Positions 14,832 to 21,953 of a stretch of DNA of 32,776 nt are shown here, piece after piece (the stretch's first letter is position 1; each line of letters starts with the position of its first letter). Under the pieces are notes generated by a model that made no database searches, had not been told where the DNA came from, and saw nothing but the letters and a program-made list of their open reading frames with translations. A program made the translations under genes and the position numbers. This DNA is from Candidatus Methylomirabilota bacterium (GTDB taxonomy: Bacteria; Methylomirabilota; Methylomirabilia; Rokubacteriales; CSP1-6). The DNA lies in assembly GCA_036001065.1 (NCBI GenBank), contig DASYUQ010000173.1:1-32776 (forward strand). Reading direction: 5' to 3'.

Positions 14832-15407
14832 GTGAACACGCGCCAGTGGGTGGTCCTGGTCCTGGTCGCGATGTCGGCCGCAGCGTGCTCGACCTCGCGT
14901 CCGAGACCGATCTACGGCGAGTTCGAGGACGTTCCGATCCCCACCGGGCTGGTCTATCAGCCCACCAGGTCGATCATCATCGAGTCTCCGAGCGTCAGGG
15001 CCGCCCGCCTCGTCTACCGAGGCCGCGTCGAAGCCGGCTCCCTGCGACTGGCCATGCGGGCCATCTTGGAATCCAACGGCTGGCGCCACGTCAGCACCAG
15101 CACGACCACCGAGCGGGGGACAGTCCAGGTCTACGACAAGGCGGAGAACTCGCTCCAGGTCGCCATCTATGAGGGCCTCTGGTTCACCTACATCGCCGTC
15201 GGTGCCTCCCGAGCGTCGCTGATCGCCCAGCCGGCTGCAGCCGGTCCGCTCGAGAACAGTTTCGCCGCAACGGCGGCCAATACCGCCCCCGAGAGCGTCG
15301 CCGAGACTGCAAGCAGCGCCGGAGACCAGCCAAAGCCGGGAAAGAGCGCCTGGGAGAAGGCCAGGGACGAGGTCAAGAGCTTCTTCAACAAGCTCTTCTC
15401 GAACTAG
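14832..15407 (+). CDS. Putative lipoprotein
   Basis: 191 aa from GTG 14832. The N-terminus is a lipoprotein signal with lipobox SAAAC and Cys19. Ser20 next to it predicts outer-membrane or outer-leaflet sorting under the usual +2 rule. The mature domain (about residues 28-125) starts IYGEFEDVPIPTGLVYQPTR, contains VYRGRVEAGSLRLAMRAILESNGW and an STTTERGTVQVYDKAE strand pair. A disordered linker and a charged amphipathic end (WEKARDEVKSFFNKLF) follow. The central domain looks like a conserved small alpha-beta domain seen in other bacterial lipoproteins, which I cannot name. Divergent from pruA. Confidence 0.82.
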   Translation: MNTRQWVVLVLVAMSAAACSTSRPRPIYGEFEDVPIPTGLVYQPTRSIIIESPSVRAARLVYRGRVEAGSLRLAMRAILESNGWRHVSTSTTTERGTVQVYDKAENSLQVAIYEGLWFTYIAVGASRASLIAQPAAAGPLENSFAATAANTAPESVAETASSAGDQPKPGKSAWEKARDEVKSFFNKLFSN

Positions 15408-15435
15408 GGCGGAGCACCCGAGCACCTCTCAGCAC

Positions 15436-15455
15436 CCCCGAGCGCCGCCTCGGGG
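15436..15455 (+). terminator. Hairpin after the lipoprotein gene, weak terminator candidate
   Basis: A 7-bp perfect stem CCCCGAG/CTCGGGG with a 6-nt loop lies 28 nt after the lipoprotein stop. The following sequence TCAATTTCG has only a short T-run, so termination would be weak. Confidence 0.4.
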
Positions 15456-15552
15456 TCAATTTCGTCACCTTCAGGACCGAGACACAACCCCCATGCGTCA
15501 AGCTCCGTCCCGATCTAGAACTTTAGAAACTTACGACGGAAGGAGCACGGTC

Positions 15553-15723
15553 ATGGCGGAACGCACGAGAAAAGGAACGCCGAGGCCTCCGCGACCAGCG
15601 GAAACGTTGGACGTGCCGAGCCACCATGAGATCGCGGTGCGCGCCTACGAGATCTATCTGGCCCGGGGTGGGAACGAGATCGACAATTGGCTGGAGGCGG
15701 AACAGGAACTCCGTCAAGATTAA
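15553..15723 (+). CDS. DUF2934 domain protein
   Basis: 56 aa. The signature of the DUF2934 family is complete: HHEIAVRAYEIYLARGG followed by NWLEAEQEL. Such proteins are short, soluble, often in several copies per genome, and of unknown function. ATG 15553 has GAAGGAGC upstream; an in-frame ATG at 15493 would add 20 residues not typical of the family. Followed after 57 nt by another small gene on the same strand. Confidence 0.8.
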   Translation: MAERTRKGTPRPPRPAETLDVPSHHEIAVRAYEIYLARGGNEIDNWLEAEQELRQD

Positions 15724-15780
15724 GGCTACTGGCCCTCGATGGCGTGGGCGGAGTCCGAACACGCCGGAAAGAAGGGTCTC

Positions 15781-16029
15781 ATGGCGGACGGAGACGAGGA
15801 CGAGTTTCTGCGCCGACTCCATGACGCCCTGATTGGCATTGAGCGGAGGGAAGCCATTCAGCGAGATGCGGTCGCGAGGCAGGAGCTCTGGAGGCTACGG
15901 CAAATGGTGGCGGAGCGACTGCGTTCTTCGCTGTCCAGGCGCTCGACACGGCGGCGCGTGATCCGGCTGGGTGGCTCTCCCGGGCAGGGTGGCTCTCCGA
16001 CCACTCCCGGGAGCGGCGGCCCTACGTGA
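15781..16029 (+). CDS. Small uncharacterised protein with charged helix
   Basis: 82 aa. The N-terminal half is a charged helix (DEDEFLRRLHDALIGIERRE, then RQELWRLRQMVAERLRSSLS) that could form a coiled coil; the end is a Gly/Pro/Ser-rich repeat (GGSPGQGGSPTTPGSGG). ATG 15781 has a GAAAGAAGGG stretch upstream; ATG 15739 is an alternative with 14 more residues. Not recognised. It converges with the nucleotidyltransferase gene. Confidence 0.5.
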   Translation: MADGDEDEFLRRLHDALIGIERREAIQRDAVARQELWRLRQMVAERLRSSLSRRSTRRRVIRLGGSPGQGGSPTTPGSGGPT

Positions 16030-16041
16030 TTGGACAGCGGC

Positions 16042-16962
16042 TTACGCGATGACGGCCGCCTCTGGTCTGATCCACTCCGGGCGCATGCCGATCCTGGCCA
16101 GCCTCGCCATGACGCGGCGAGGCTCTCCCAGATCGTCCCACTCCACGCCATTCAGGGCCAGCACGGCCAGGTTGGCCGGGCAGGTGGCGAGCACGTGCCG
16201 GGAGAAGTCGATCGAGGGGATCTGAGCGTAGAGCGCCCGCACGGCCTCCTGTTCACTCGACGTCCCCATCGCCGGCCGGATGGCGGCGAACCGTTCATAC
16301 AGATCGGGGAGCGCCTCCTTGACGAGAGCCAGGAGCGTGCGGACGGACGCGACTATGACGAACGTATTCCACAGGCACCCCAGGCCCAGGAGCTTGCGGG
16401 CCAGCGCGGGAGGCGGCTTTTCCCAGAATTGGCGGACGCGGGAGAGTCGGCCCCGCGGCTCGATGGGCATCGCATAAGCGGGTTCGATCCACCCGTATTC
16501 CGGCTCCGGGGTTCTCGGAACGCTTCCCAGCAGGATCGCCAGGTCCGGCCGGAGACGGGCCGCGTGGAACGCCGCGGCCACGTGGGCCATGAACAGATCG
16601 TCGTCCGAGACGTAATGGTCGGACGGCAAGATGGCCACCGCGCCGGCCGGCACCAGCGCGTCGAGGGAGAGGAGGCCATAGAGGATCGCGGGAGCCGTCC
16701 CTCGATTCTCCGGCTGGACGACGAGGCCCGGCGCCGGGACGCCGGACAGAAGCGGGGCGTAGTAGCGTTCGTGAGCGCGAACGACGACGGTGACGGTCTG
16801 CTCGGGCGGGATCAGCCGGCCGGCGCGCCGGAGGGTCTGCTCCAGCAGGATCTCCCGGTCGAGGAGGCGGCAGAACTGCTTCGGCCGCTCGTCGCCGGCG
16901 ATCCGGCGCGTCAGTGGCCGGAGCCTCGTGCCGTCCCCCCCTGCCAGGATGATTCCCTTCAT
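16042..16962 (-). CDS. Sugar-1-phosphate nucleotidyltransferase, mannose-1-phosphate guanylyltransferase-like
   Basis: Transfers a nucleotide to a hexose 1-phosphate, making an activated sugar for polysaccharide or glycoconjugate synthesis. 306 aa. The signature IILAGGDGTRLRPLTRR is at residues 4-20, followed by DERPKQFC, the form typical of GDP-mannose pyrophosphorylases rather than glucose types. PENRGTAPAI and ILPSDHYVSDDD (metal-binding Asp) are present, then YGWIEPAY and VRQFWEKP. It is shorter than the two-domain ManC and lacks the isomerase domain. The small gene at 16968 lies 5 nt upstream, so they are co-transcribed. GDP-mannose activity is likely; other hexoses possible. Confidence 0.88.
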   Translation of the reverse strand: MKGIILAGGDGTRLRPLTRRIAGDERPKQFCRLLDREILLEQTLRRAGRLIPPEQTVTVVVRAHERYYAPLLSGVPAPGLVVQPENRGTAPAILYGLLSLDALVPAGAVAILPSDHYVSDDDLFMAHVAAAFHAARLRPDLAILLGSVPRTPEPEYGWIEPAYAMPIEPRGRLSRVRQFWEKPPPALARKLLGLGCLWNTFVIVASVRTLLALVKEALPDLYERFAAIRPAMGTSSEQEAVRALYAQIPSIDFSRHVLATCPANLAVLALNGVEWDDLGEPRRVMARLARIGMRPEWIRPEAAVIA

Positions 16963-16967
16963 GAGCG

Positions 16968-17216
16968 CTAGTTTTTCGCGAGCTTTTCGATCTCCCTCTT
17001 TGGCATGGTCTGCAACCGCGACAGGAGGCCTTTCACCTTCCGCTCGGACGCGTCATCGGCCAGGATGAGCTTCTTCGACTTCCCTCCCACGATGTAGGCT
17101 ACCCAGTCGTCCAGGTTCGGCGTGCCGCGCCAGGCGATCGTGAGACCGCTGTGCCGCAGACGACGCCGCCCTTCGATCTTTGCTAGCGGCTTTCTCTTAC
17201 CCTCAGTCCGTTCCAT
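16968..17216 (-). CDS. Small uncharacterised basic protein
   Basis: 82 aa from ATG 17216; ATG 17231 would add five residues. Rich in Lys/Arg, with GLTIAWRGTPNLDDWVAYIV, GGKSKKLILADDASERKVKG and a C-terminal helix LQTMPKREIEKLAKN. No domain recognised; a nucleic-acid or protein partner is possible given the charge. Five nucleotides before the nucleotidyltransferase start, same strand. Confidence 0.55.
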   Translation of the reverse strand: MERTEGKRKPLAKIEGRRRLRHSGLTIAWRGTPNLDDWVAYIVGGKSKKLILADDASERKVKGLLSRLQTMPKREIEKLAKN

Positions 17217-17420
17217 TGTGCAGGGCGCCACTACGGACCCTGACGCTCAGGCTGTCAAGGCTTCGTTTGCCCGCATCAGACGCGTCTCCGCGCCGGGCTA
17301 GGCGACGGCGACCTCATCGAATGGGAGAATTCTCAGGCCGGCCCTCGCCGCAGGTTGGCCCACCGTCACTTTTCCTGGGCGAGAGCCGCGAAGCCGCGCC
17401 CCCCCGTCAATTCTGCGGGT

Positions 17421-17447
17421 TGTGGATAGTGGTGGAAATGTGGATAA
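17421..17447 (+). promoter_or_regulatory. Pair of DnaA-box-like 9-mers
   Basis: TGTGGATAG at 17421-17429 and TGTGGATAA at 17439-17447, same orientation, 18 bp apart. The second is the exact complement of the DnaA consensus TTATCCACA, the first has one difference. They lie in the roughly 240-bp non-coding stretch between the EamA gene end and the small basic protein. There is no A+T-rich unwinding region, so this is not an obvious replication origin. Confidence 0.4.
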
Positions 17448-17457
17448 GACCGCGCCG

Positions 17458-18330
17458 CTACCCCGTCGCGAAGCGCACCACGGCGGCGACGCCCGCGACG
17501 ATCAGCCCCGCCGCGACGGCGATCCGCCAGGTGACCCGCTCGAGGTCGCGCAGGAAGACCGCGGCGAGCGCGACCGCGAAGATCGACTGGGCGTTGATCA
17601 GCGGGGAGACGACCGACACGTCGCCCAGGGCCAGCGCGCGCCACATCGTCATGTAGGCCAGGCCCTCCGACAGCCCCGACAGGGCCAGGAAGCCCAGCCC
17701 GATCCATTGGAGCCGCATGCGGCCGCTCCCGGCCTGCAGGCCGGCGAAGAGCCACATCACCGCCAGGGACGTCAGCGTGGCGGCGGCGGCGGCGAGCAGC
17801 GGGTCCGAGTACTCGCGAAACCCGTAGCGGCTGATGTTGTCGCGGAAGGCGAAGCCCAGGGCCGCCAGCAACGGGAAGACCAGGTCGCGCCGCCGCCAGG
17901 CCCGGTCCGTCAGGCCCCGCTGCGAGAGCAGGACGCCGCCCGTCACGATGCAGGCGGCGCCCACCAGGAGCATCCACGACGGCCGCTCGCCCAGGAAGAG
18001 AATGGCCATGGCGACGGAGAAGAGCGGCGCCGTGGCCACCAGCGGCGCCGCGCGCGACACGCCGATGCGGTCCACGCCGACGAAGAGCGCGAGCCGCGCC
18101 AGCCCCGGCGCCACCAGCCCCGCGATCAGAAACGGCAGGATCGTCCCGGTCATCAACAAGGAGAGCTCGGTGGTGAGGGCGGCCAGGAGCCAGACGAGGC
18201 CGGTGGTGAAGGTGACGGAGACGAGCGCGGCGGTGAGCGGCGTCGCGTACTGGAGCCCGCGCTTGAGTAGCACCCCGGCGATCCCGAACGCGAACGCGGC
18301 CAGCAGCGCCAGCAGCGCGGGCCAGGTCAC
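17458..18330 (-). CDS. EamA-family (DMT superfamily) permease
   Basis: Ten-helix drug/metabolite transporter, 290 aa from GTG 18330, cytoplasmic membrane. Two EamA halves are visible: residues about 5-135 (ending FSVAMAILFLGERPSWMLLVG, with the typical FLGERP motif) and about 150-288 (ending SPLINAQSIFAVALAAVFLR). Probably exports or imports a small metabolite; substrate cannot be given. No ribosome site is seen before the GTG, because an IS630-type element begins 14 bp upstream; the natural 5' end or leader may have been replaced. Confidence 0.88.
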   Translation of the reverse strand: MTWPALLALLAAFAFGIAGVLLKRGLQYATPLTAALVSVTFTTGLVWLLAALTTELSLLMTGTILPFLIAGLVAPGLARLALFVGVDRIGVSRAAPLVATAPLFSVAMAILFLGERPSWMLLVGAACIVTGGVLLSQRGLTDRAWRRRDLVFPLLAALGFAFRDNISRYGFREYSDPLLAAAAATLTSLAVMWLFAGLQAGSGRMRLQWIGLGFLALSGLSEGLAYMTMWRALALGDVSVVSPLINAQSIFAVALAAVFLRDLERVTWRIAVAAGLIVAGVAAVVRFATG

Positions 18331-18343
18331 GAGCGCCGCGCCG

Positions 18344-18500
18344 CTAGTGTCCCGTCCTCGAAGTCATGTGGAGCCCAGCCTCACCGGGGCGGACGCGCGC
18401 CGTGTGGTCCCGCGATCCCTGCCGCGCGTGCCGCGTCGGCCCCGCCGGCAGCGGCGCGAGCGCGGCGATCGTTAACATGACGTCCCAGACGGAACACTAG
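18344..18500. mobile_element. Second IS630-type non-autonomous element (MITE-like)
   Basis: 157 bp bounded by CTAG on both sides. The left end CTAGTGTCCCGTC and the complement of the right end CTAGTGTTCCGTC begin imperfect 26-bp inverted repeats (21 of 26 positions match, including a shared GTCATGT at the inner side). It shares the outer CTAGTG with the element at 11365. The core of about 100 bp is G+C-rich and has no evident gene. It fills the space between the kinase-like/BON gene and the EamA gene. Confidence 0.65.
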
Positions 18501-19006
18501 ACGCGCGCGAAGGTGGGCGGCGCGACGACGGTGATCTCGTCGGTCACGACGGCGACGCCGGGGGTCGCGCCCAGGAGCTTCACCACGGTGTCCCGCAGCG
18601 CCGGGGACTCCACCCCGCCGCTGACCGTGAGCTGGCCGCCGGTCACGGCGATGGAGAGCCGGAGGTGCCGCGTGGACGGCTCCATGACCAGCCGGGCCCG
18701 GGCCTGGGCGGCCAGGCTCAGGTCGCGCGCCTGGGCCAGGCTCCGCTCGGTCGGCTGCACCGAGGCGCTCTGGAGCGCCTCGCGCATGAGCCGGGCGCCC
18801 TCGGCCACGCTCAGGCGCTCGGTGTTGAGGACGAGGTCGTAGAGCAGCGGGTCGTTCCAGTCCACGTGGTAGAGGAACTTCATGCGCTCCGCGGCCTTCA
18901 TGATGATCTCCCGGTCGGCGAACGCGTAGCCCAGCGCGCGCGCCAGCTCGCGCCCGATCTCGTCCCCCTGGCTGCCGGTCGTCTCGGAAATGGCCACGAT
19001 GCTCAT
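18497..19006 (-). CDS. Shortened cytidylate-kinase-like protein with C-terminal BON-like domain
   Basis: 169 aa from ATG 19006 (GGGAGGTG upstream). Residues 1-40 match the start of the cytidylate-kinase-like family (SIVAISETTGSQGDEIGREL, then FADREIIMKAAE); residues 41-80 match its last helices (HVDWNDPLLYDLVLNTERLS). The central roughly 100 residues with the CMP- and lid-regions are absent, and the P-loop is degenerate (TGSQGDE, no Lys). Residues about 112-162 look like a BON domain (RLSIAVTGGQLTVSGGV, then VVKLLGATPGVAVVTDEI). Catalysis is unlikely. The TAG stop at 18497-18499 lies in the end of the IS630-type element, so the C-terminus may be truncated or altered. Confidence 0.78.
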   Translation of the reverse strand: MSIVAISETTGSQGDEIGRELARALGYAFADREIIMKAAERMKFLYHVDWNDPLLYDLVLNTERLSVAEGARLMREALQSASVQPTERSLAQARDLSLAAQARARLVMEPSTRHLRLSIAVTGGQLTVSGGVESPALRDTVVKLLGATPGVAVVTDEITVVAPPTFARV

Positions 19007-19156
19007 AGCGCACCTCCCTGCCCATCCTCGGGGCGCGGAGCACAGGACGATGGCGGAACGAAGGATGCTGTCCAGAAACCCGCTGCGGAGCATGCTCCAC
19101 TCCCCGGGGGCCGGACGATTTGTCGGGAGAACGCTAGCGCCGCCGCCGGCGCCCTG

Positions 19157-21850
19157 TCAAGGCGCCGTCCGGCTGACGATCGCCGCCAGGCCATCGACCA
19201 GCTCGGCCGGATCGATCGGCTTGGCCAGGTGCATCAGAAAGCCCTCGCGGCGGACCCGCTCCCGGTCCGGCGTCCCCGCGTACGCGGTCAACGCGACGGC
19301 CGGGAGGTTCGAGCGGAGCTCGGCTCTGGCCCTGCGGAGGAAGTCGTAACCGTCCTGGAAGGGCATCCCGATGTCGACGATCAGCAGGTCGGGCGGCCAT
19401 CGCCTCAGGAGCTCGAGCCCTTCGCCGGCGGACGCGGCGGTCTTCACCGTGGCGCCGTATCTCGAGAGCGCGGAGCTCAGCAGGTCGCGGGTGTCGGCGT
19501 CGTCCTCGACGGCGAGAATCTTCACGCCATCGAGCTTCCGCTCCGCCGGCGTCTTCCGGTGCTGGTGCCGCGGCGCCTTGCGGCCGGCGGCGAGATGCGC
19601 CGCCGCCGTCGCGATGGGCAGCCGCACTGTGAAGGTCGCGCCCTGGCCGGGCCCGCCGCTCTCGGCCTCGACGGTGCCGCCGTGAATTTCCACGAGATGG
19701 CGCACGATGGCGAGCCCGAGCCCCAGCCCGCCGTGACTTCTGGTCGCCGAGCTGTCGGCTTGCCGAAAACGGCCAAACAGGTTGGCGAGAAATTCTGCGC
19801 TGATGCCTTCCCCCGTATCGCTGACCCTGATCTCGGCGGTCGTGCCGGCGCGCCGCACCGAGAGCGCGACGCGGCCGCCGACGGGCGTGAACTTGACGGC
19901 GTTCGAGAGCAGGTTCCAGAAGACCTGCTGGAGGCGGGTGGGGTCGCCCAAGACGACCGCGGCCGACGAGTCGATGTCGGTCTCCACCCGGATCTCCTTG
20001 GCCCGAGCGGCCACGGCGATCGCTTCCAGCGCGGATTCGGTCACCGAGGTCAGATCGACGGGCTGCAGCTCCAGGCGCAGCTTGCCCGTCACGATCATCG
20101 ACATGTCGAGCAGGTCGTCGATGAGCTTCTTGAGGGCCAGGGCGCTGCGCACGATCGTGCCGGGGGCGCGCTCGGCGTTCCTTTCGCCGGCCTTCCCCGA
20201 CTGGAGCAGCCGGGCCCACCCGAGGATCGAGGTGAGCGGCGTCCGAAGCTCGTGGGACAGCGTGGTCAGGAACTCGTCCTTCAGGCGATTGGCCGCTTGC
20301 GCGTCGTCCCTCGCTTTGCGTTCGGCCTGATAGAGGCGGATGCGGTCGATGGCCAGGGCGATGCGATCTGCCATGAGCTGGAGCCGGTCGGCCTCGTCCG
20401 GCGTGAATCGCCGCGGCCGGAGGCTGCCCACCTGCAGGATACCGATCAGGCGCTCTTCGATCAGCAGCGGCACGCCCAGGAGCGACCGCACCCCCTGCTC
20501 GCGCACGAAGGGCTTCAGGATCTCCGCGCGGTCGACGTCCTCGATGATGAGCGGCTTCCCCTCGGCCGCGATGTGCCCGGCCACGTCTCTGCCGACGGGG
20601 ATGCGGACGCTCCGGTCCACCTCCTCTTCCAGCCCCGGGCCGATCCGCACCATCGCCAGCTCCTTGCCGTTTTCATCGAGCAGGAGGATCAGCGCGGTGT
20701 CGGCGCCCAGGCCCTCGGCGACGGGGCTGAGGGTCTCCTGGAGCAGCTCCTCCTCGTTGAGGTGCGCCAGGGCCGCCTCGGTGACGAGCTGGAGCTGCCG
20801 CAGTTGCCGGTTGGCCGCCTCCGCCTCGGCGCGGGCTCGAGCTTCCCGCTCGAGCCGGGCCCGATCGAGCGCGAGGGCCACGCGGTCCGCCACGAGCTGC
20901 AGCAGGGCCACCTCGTCCGCCGTGAACCGCCGGGGGCGGAGCGTGCCCACGTGCAGGACGCCGATCATCCGCCCCTCGATCAGCAGCGGCACGCCCAGGA
21001 GCGACCGCACTCCCTTCTCATGCAGCAACGGGTTCAGGACCTCCGAGTCATCGACGTCCTCGATCACCACCGGCCGCCGCTCGGCGGCGATCCGGCCCGC
21101 GAACCCTTTCCCGATGGGGATGCGGACGTCCCGCTCGATGTCTTCCTCCAGCCCTCGCGCCGCCCGGGCCACCAGCTCCCTGCCGGCCTCGTCTGCCATC
21201 AGCACCGCCGCGGTATCGGATTTCAAGATTTCGGTGATGCGCCACAAGAGCTCCTGGAGCAGCTCTTCTTCGCCGAGGTGGGCGAGGGCCGCCTCGGTGA
21301 CGAGCTGGAGCTGCCGGAGTTGCCGGTTGGCCGCTTCGGCGTCGGCGCGGGCTCGGCGCTCGGCCTCGTAGAGCCGGGCGCGATCGATCGCGAGCGCGAT
21401 GCGGTCCGCTACGAGCTGCAGCAGGGCCACTTCGTCCGGCGTGAACTGGCGGGGCCGGAGCGTGCCCACGTGCAGGACGCCGATCACCTGCCCGTCGATC
21501 AGGAGCGGCACACCCAGCAGCGACCGCACGCCCTTTTCCCGCAGCAAGGGGTTCAGGACGTCCGCGTGGTCGACGTCCTCGATGACCACCGGCCGCCGGT
21601 CGGCGGCGATGCGGCCCGCGAAGCCTTTCCCGATGGGGATGCGAACGCCTCGCTCGACCTCCTCCGCCAGCCCTCGCGCCGCCCGAGCCACCAGCTCGGA
21701 GCTGCCGCGATCCGTCAATAGAACTGCCGCCGTGTCGGCCTCGAGGATCTCCGTGACCCGGTGGAGCAATTGCTGCAGCAGATCGTCCAGGCTCAGGTGA
21801 GAGAGCGCGGTGTCGGTGACGACCTGCAGGCGTCGGAGTTGTTCGAGCAT
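19157..21850 (-). CDS. Hybrid sensor histidine kinase with three GAF domains and a receiver domain
   Basis: Soluble hybrid kinase, 897 aa, no membrane segments. Three consecutive GAF domains (about residues 18-160, 190-333, 362-505) each carry the IPIGKGFAGRIAA / VIEDVD / RSLLGVPLLI pattern. Next come the dimerisation box with phospho-acceptor His533 (LSHELRTPLTSILGW), the HATPase with N-box Asn646 (WNLLSNAVKF), G1 DTGEGIS and G2 GGLGLGLAIV. The C-terminal receiver domain has Asp826 (LLIVDIGMP), Asp783-784 and Lys877. All phosphorelay residues are intact. The first two GAFs are closest to each other. The signal is unknown; cytosolic small molecules or redox are usual for GAFs. No output regulator is adjacent. 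The gene diverges from the radical SAM gene. Confidence 0.95.
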   Translation of the reverse strand: MLEQLRRLQVVTDTALSHLSLDDLLQQLLHRVTEILEADTAAVLLTDRGSSELVARAARGLAEEVERGVRIPIGKGFAGRIAADRRPVVIEDVDHADVLNPLLREKGVRSLLGVPLLIDGQVIGVLHVGTLRPRQFTPDEVALLQLVADRIALAIDRARLYEAERRARADAEAANRQLRQLQLVTEAALAHLGEEELLQELLWRITEILKSDTAAVLMADEAGRELVARAARGLEEDIERDVRIPIGKGFAGRIAAERRPVVIEDVDDSEVLNPLLHEKGVRSLLGVPLLIEGRMIGVLHVGTLRPRRFTADEVALLQLVADRVALALDRARLEREARARAEAEAANRQLRQLQLVTEAALAHLNEEELLQETLSPVAEGLGADTALILLLDENGKELAMVRIGPGLEEEVDRSVRIPVGRDVAGHIAAEGKPLIIEDVDRAEILKPFVREQGVRSLLGVPLLIEERLIGILQVGSLRPRRFTPDEADRLQLMADRIALAIDRIRLYQAERKARDDAQAANRLKDEFLTTLSHELRTPLTSILGWARLLQSGKAGERNAERAPGTIVRSALALKKLIDDLLDMSMIVTGKLRLELQPVDLTSVTESALEAIAVAARAKEIRVETDIDSSAAVVLGDPTRLQQVFWNLLSNAVKFTPVGGRVALSVRRAGTTAEIRVSDTGEGISAEFLANLFGRFRQADSSATRSHGGLGLGLAIVRHLVEIHGGTVEAESGGPGQGATFTVRLPIATAAAHLAAGRKAPRHQHRKTPAERKLDGVKILAVEDDADTRDLLSSALSRYGATVKTAASAGEGLELLRRWPPDLLIVDIGMPFQDGYDFLRRARAELRSNLPAVALTAYAGTPDRERVRREGFLMHLAKPIDPAELVDGLAAIVSRTAP
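20336..21838 (-). repeat. Tandem triplication of a GAF-coding unit
   Basis: Three direct repeats of about 172-173 codons inside the histidine-kinase gene, each ending in a short coiled-coil linker (AEAANRQLRQLQLVTEAALA between units). Nucleotide identity is visibly high in places, for example the stretch encoding RSLLGVPLLI appears near 20470, 20995 and 21515. Confidence 0.8.
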
Positions 21851-21947
21851 ATCGGTCTCAGGAGCGAATCGCGAACGGCCCTCAGGCTACCCGAAGCGGA
21901 GCGCTCATTGCAAGGGTCCGGGGCTTACTCATCTGTCCCGGGCCTAA

Positions 21948-21953
21948 TATAAT
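21948..21953 (+). promoter_or_regulatory. Consensus -10 element upstream of or overlapping the radical SAM start
   Basis: A perfect TATAAT in a G+C-rich setting, in the 101-bp divergent region before the radical SAM gene. A TTACTC at 17-bp distance is a poor -35. RNA synthesis from it should begin around 21960-21961, exactly at an in-frame GTG. Confidence 0.5.

Noticed and set aside
13065-15425. Very long minus-strand frame running through pruA and the lipoprotein region
   Set aside because: It is out of frame with pruA and only its last part (from 13067 down to 11451) is the real exported protein.
17421-17447. Replication origin
   Set aside because: Only two DnaA-like boxes, no A+T-rich unwinding element and no dnaA, dnaN, gyrB or parAB genes nearby.
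18665-21721. A 1018-codon open frame on the plus strand opposite the histidine kinase
   Set aside because: Composition is the His/Arg/Gln-rich type expected from the antisense frame of a G+C-rich gene; the minus strand encodes clear GAF, kinase and receiver domains.
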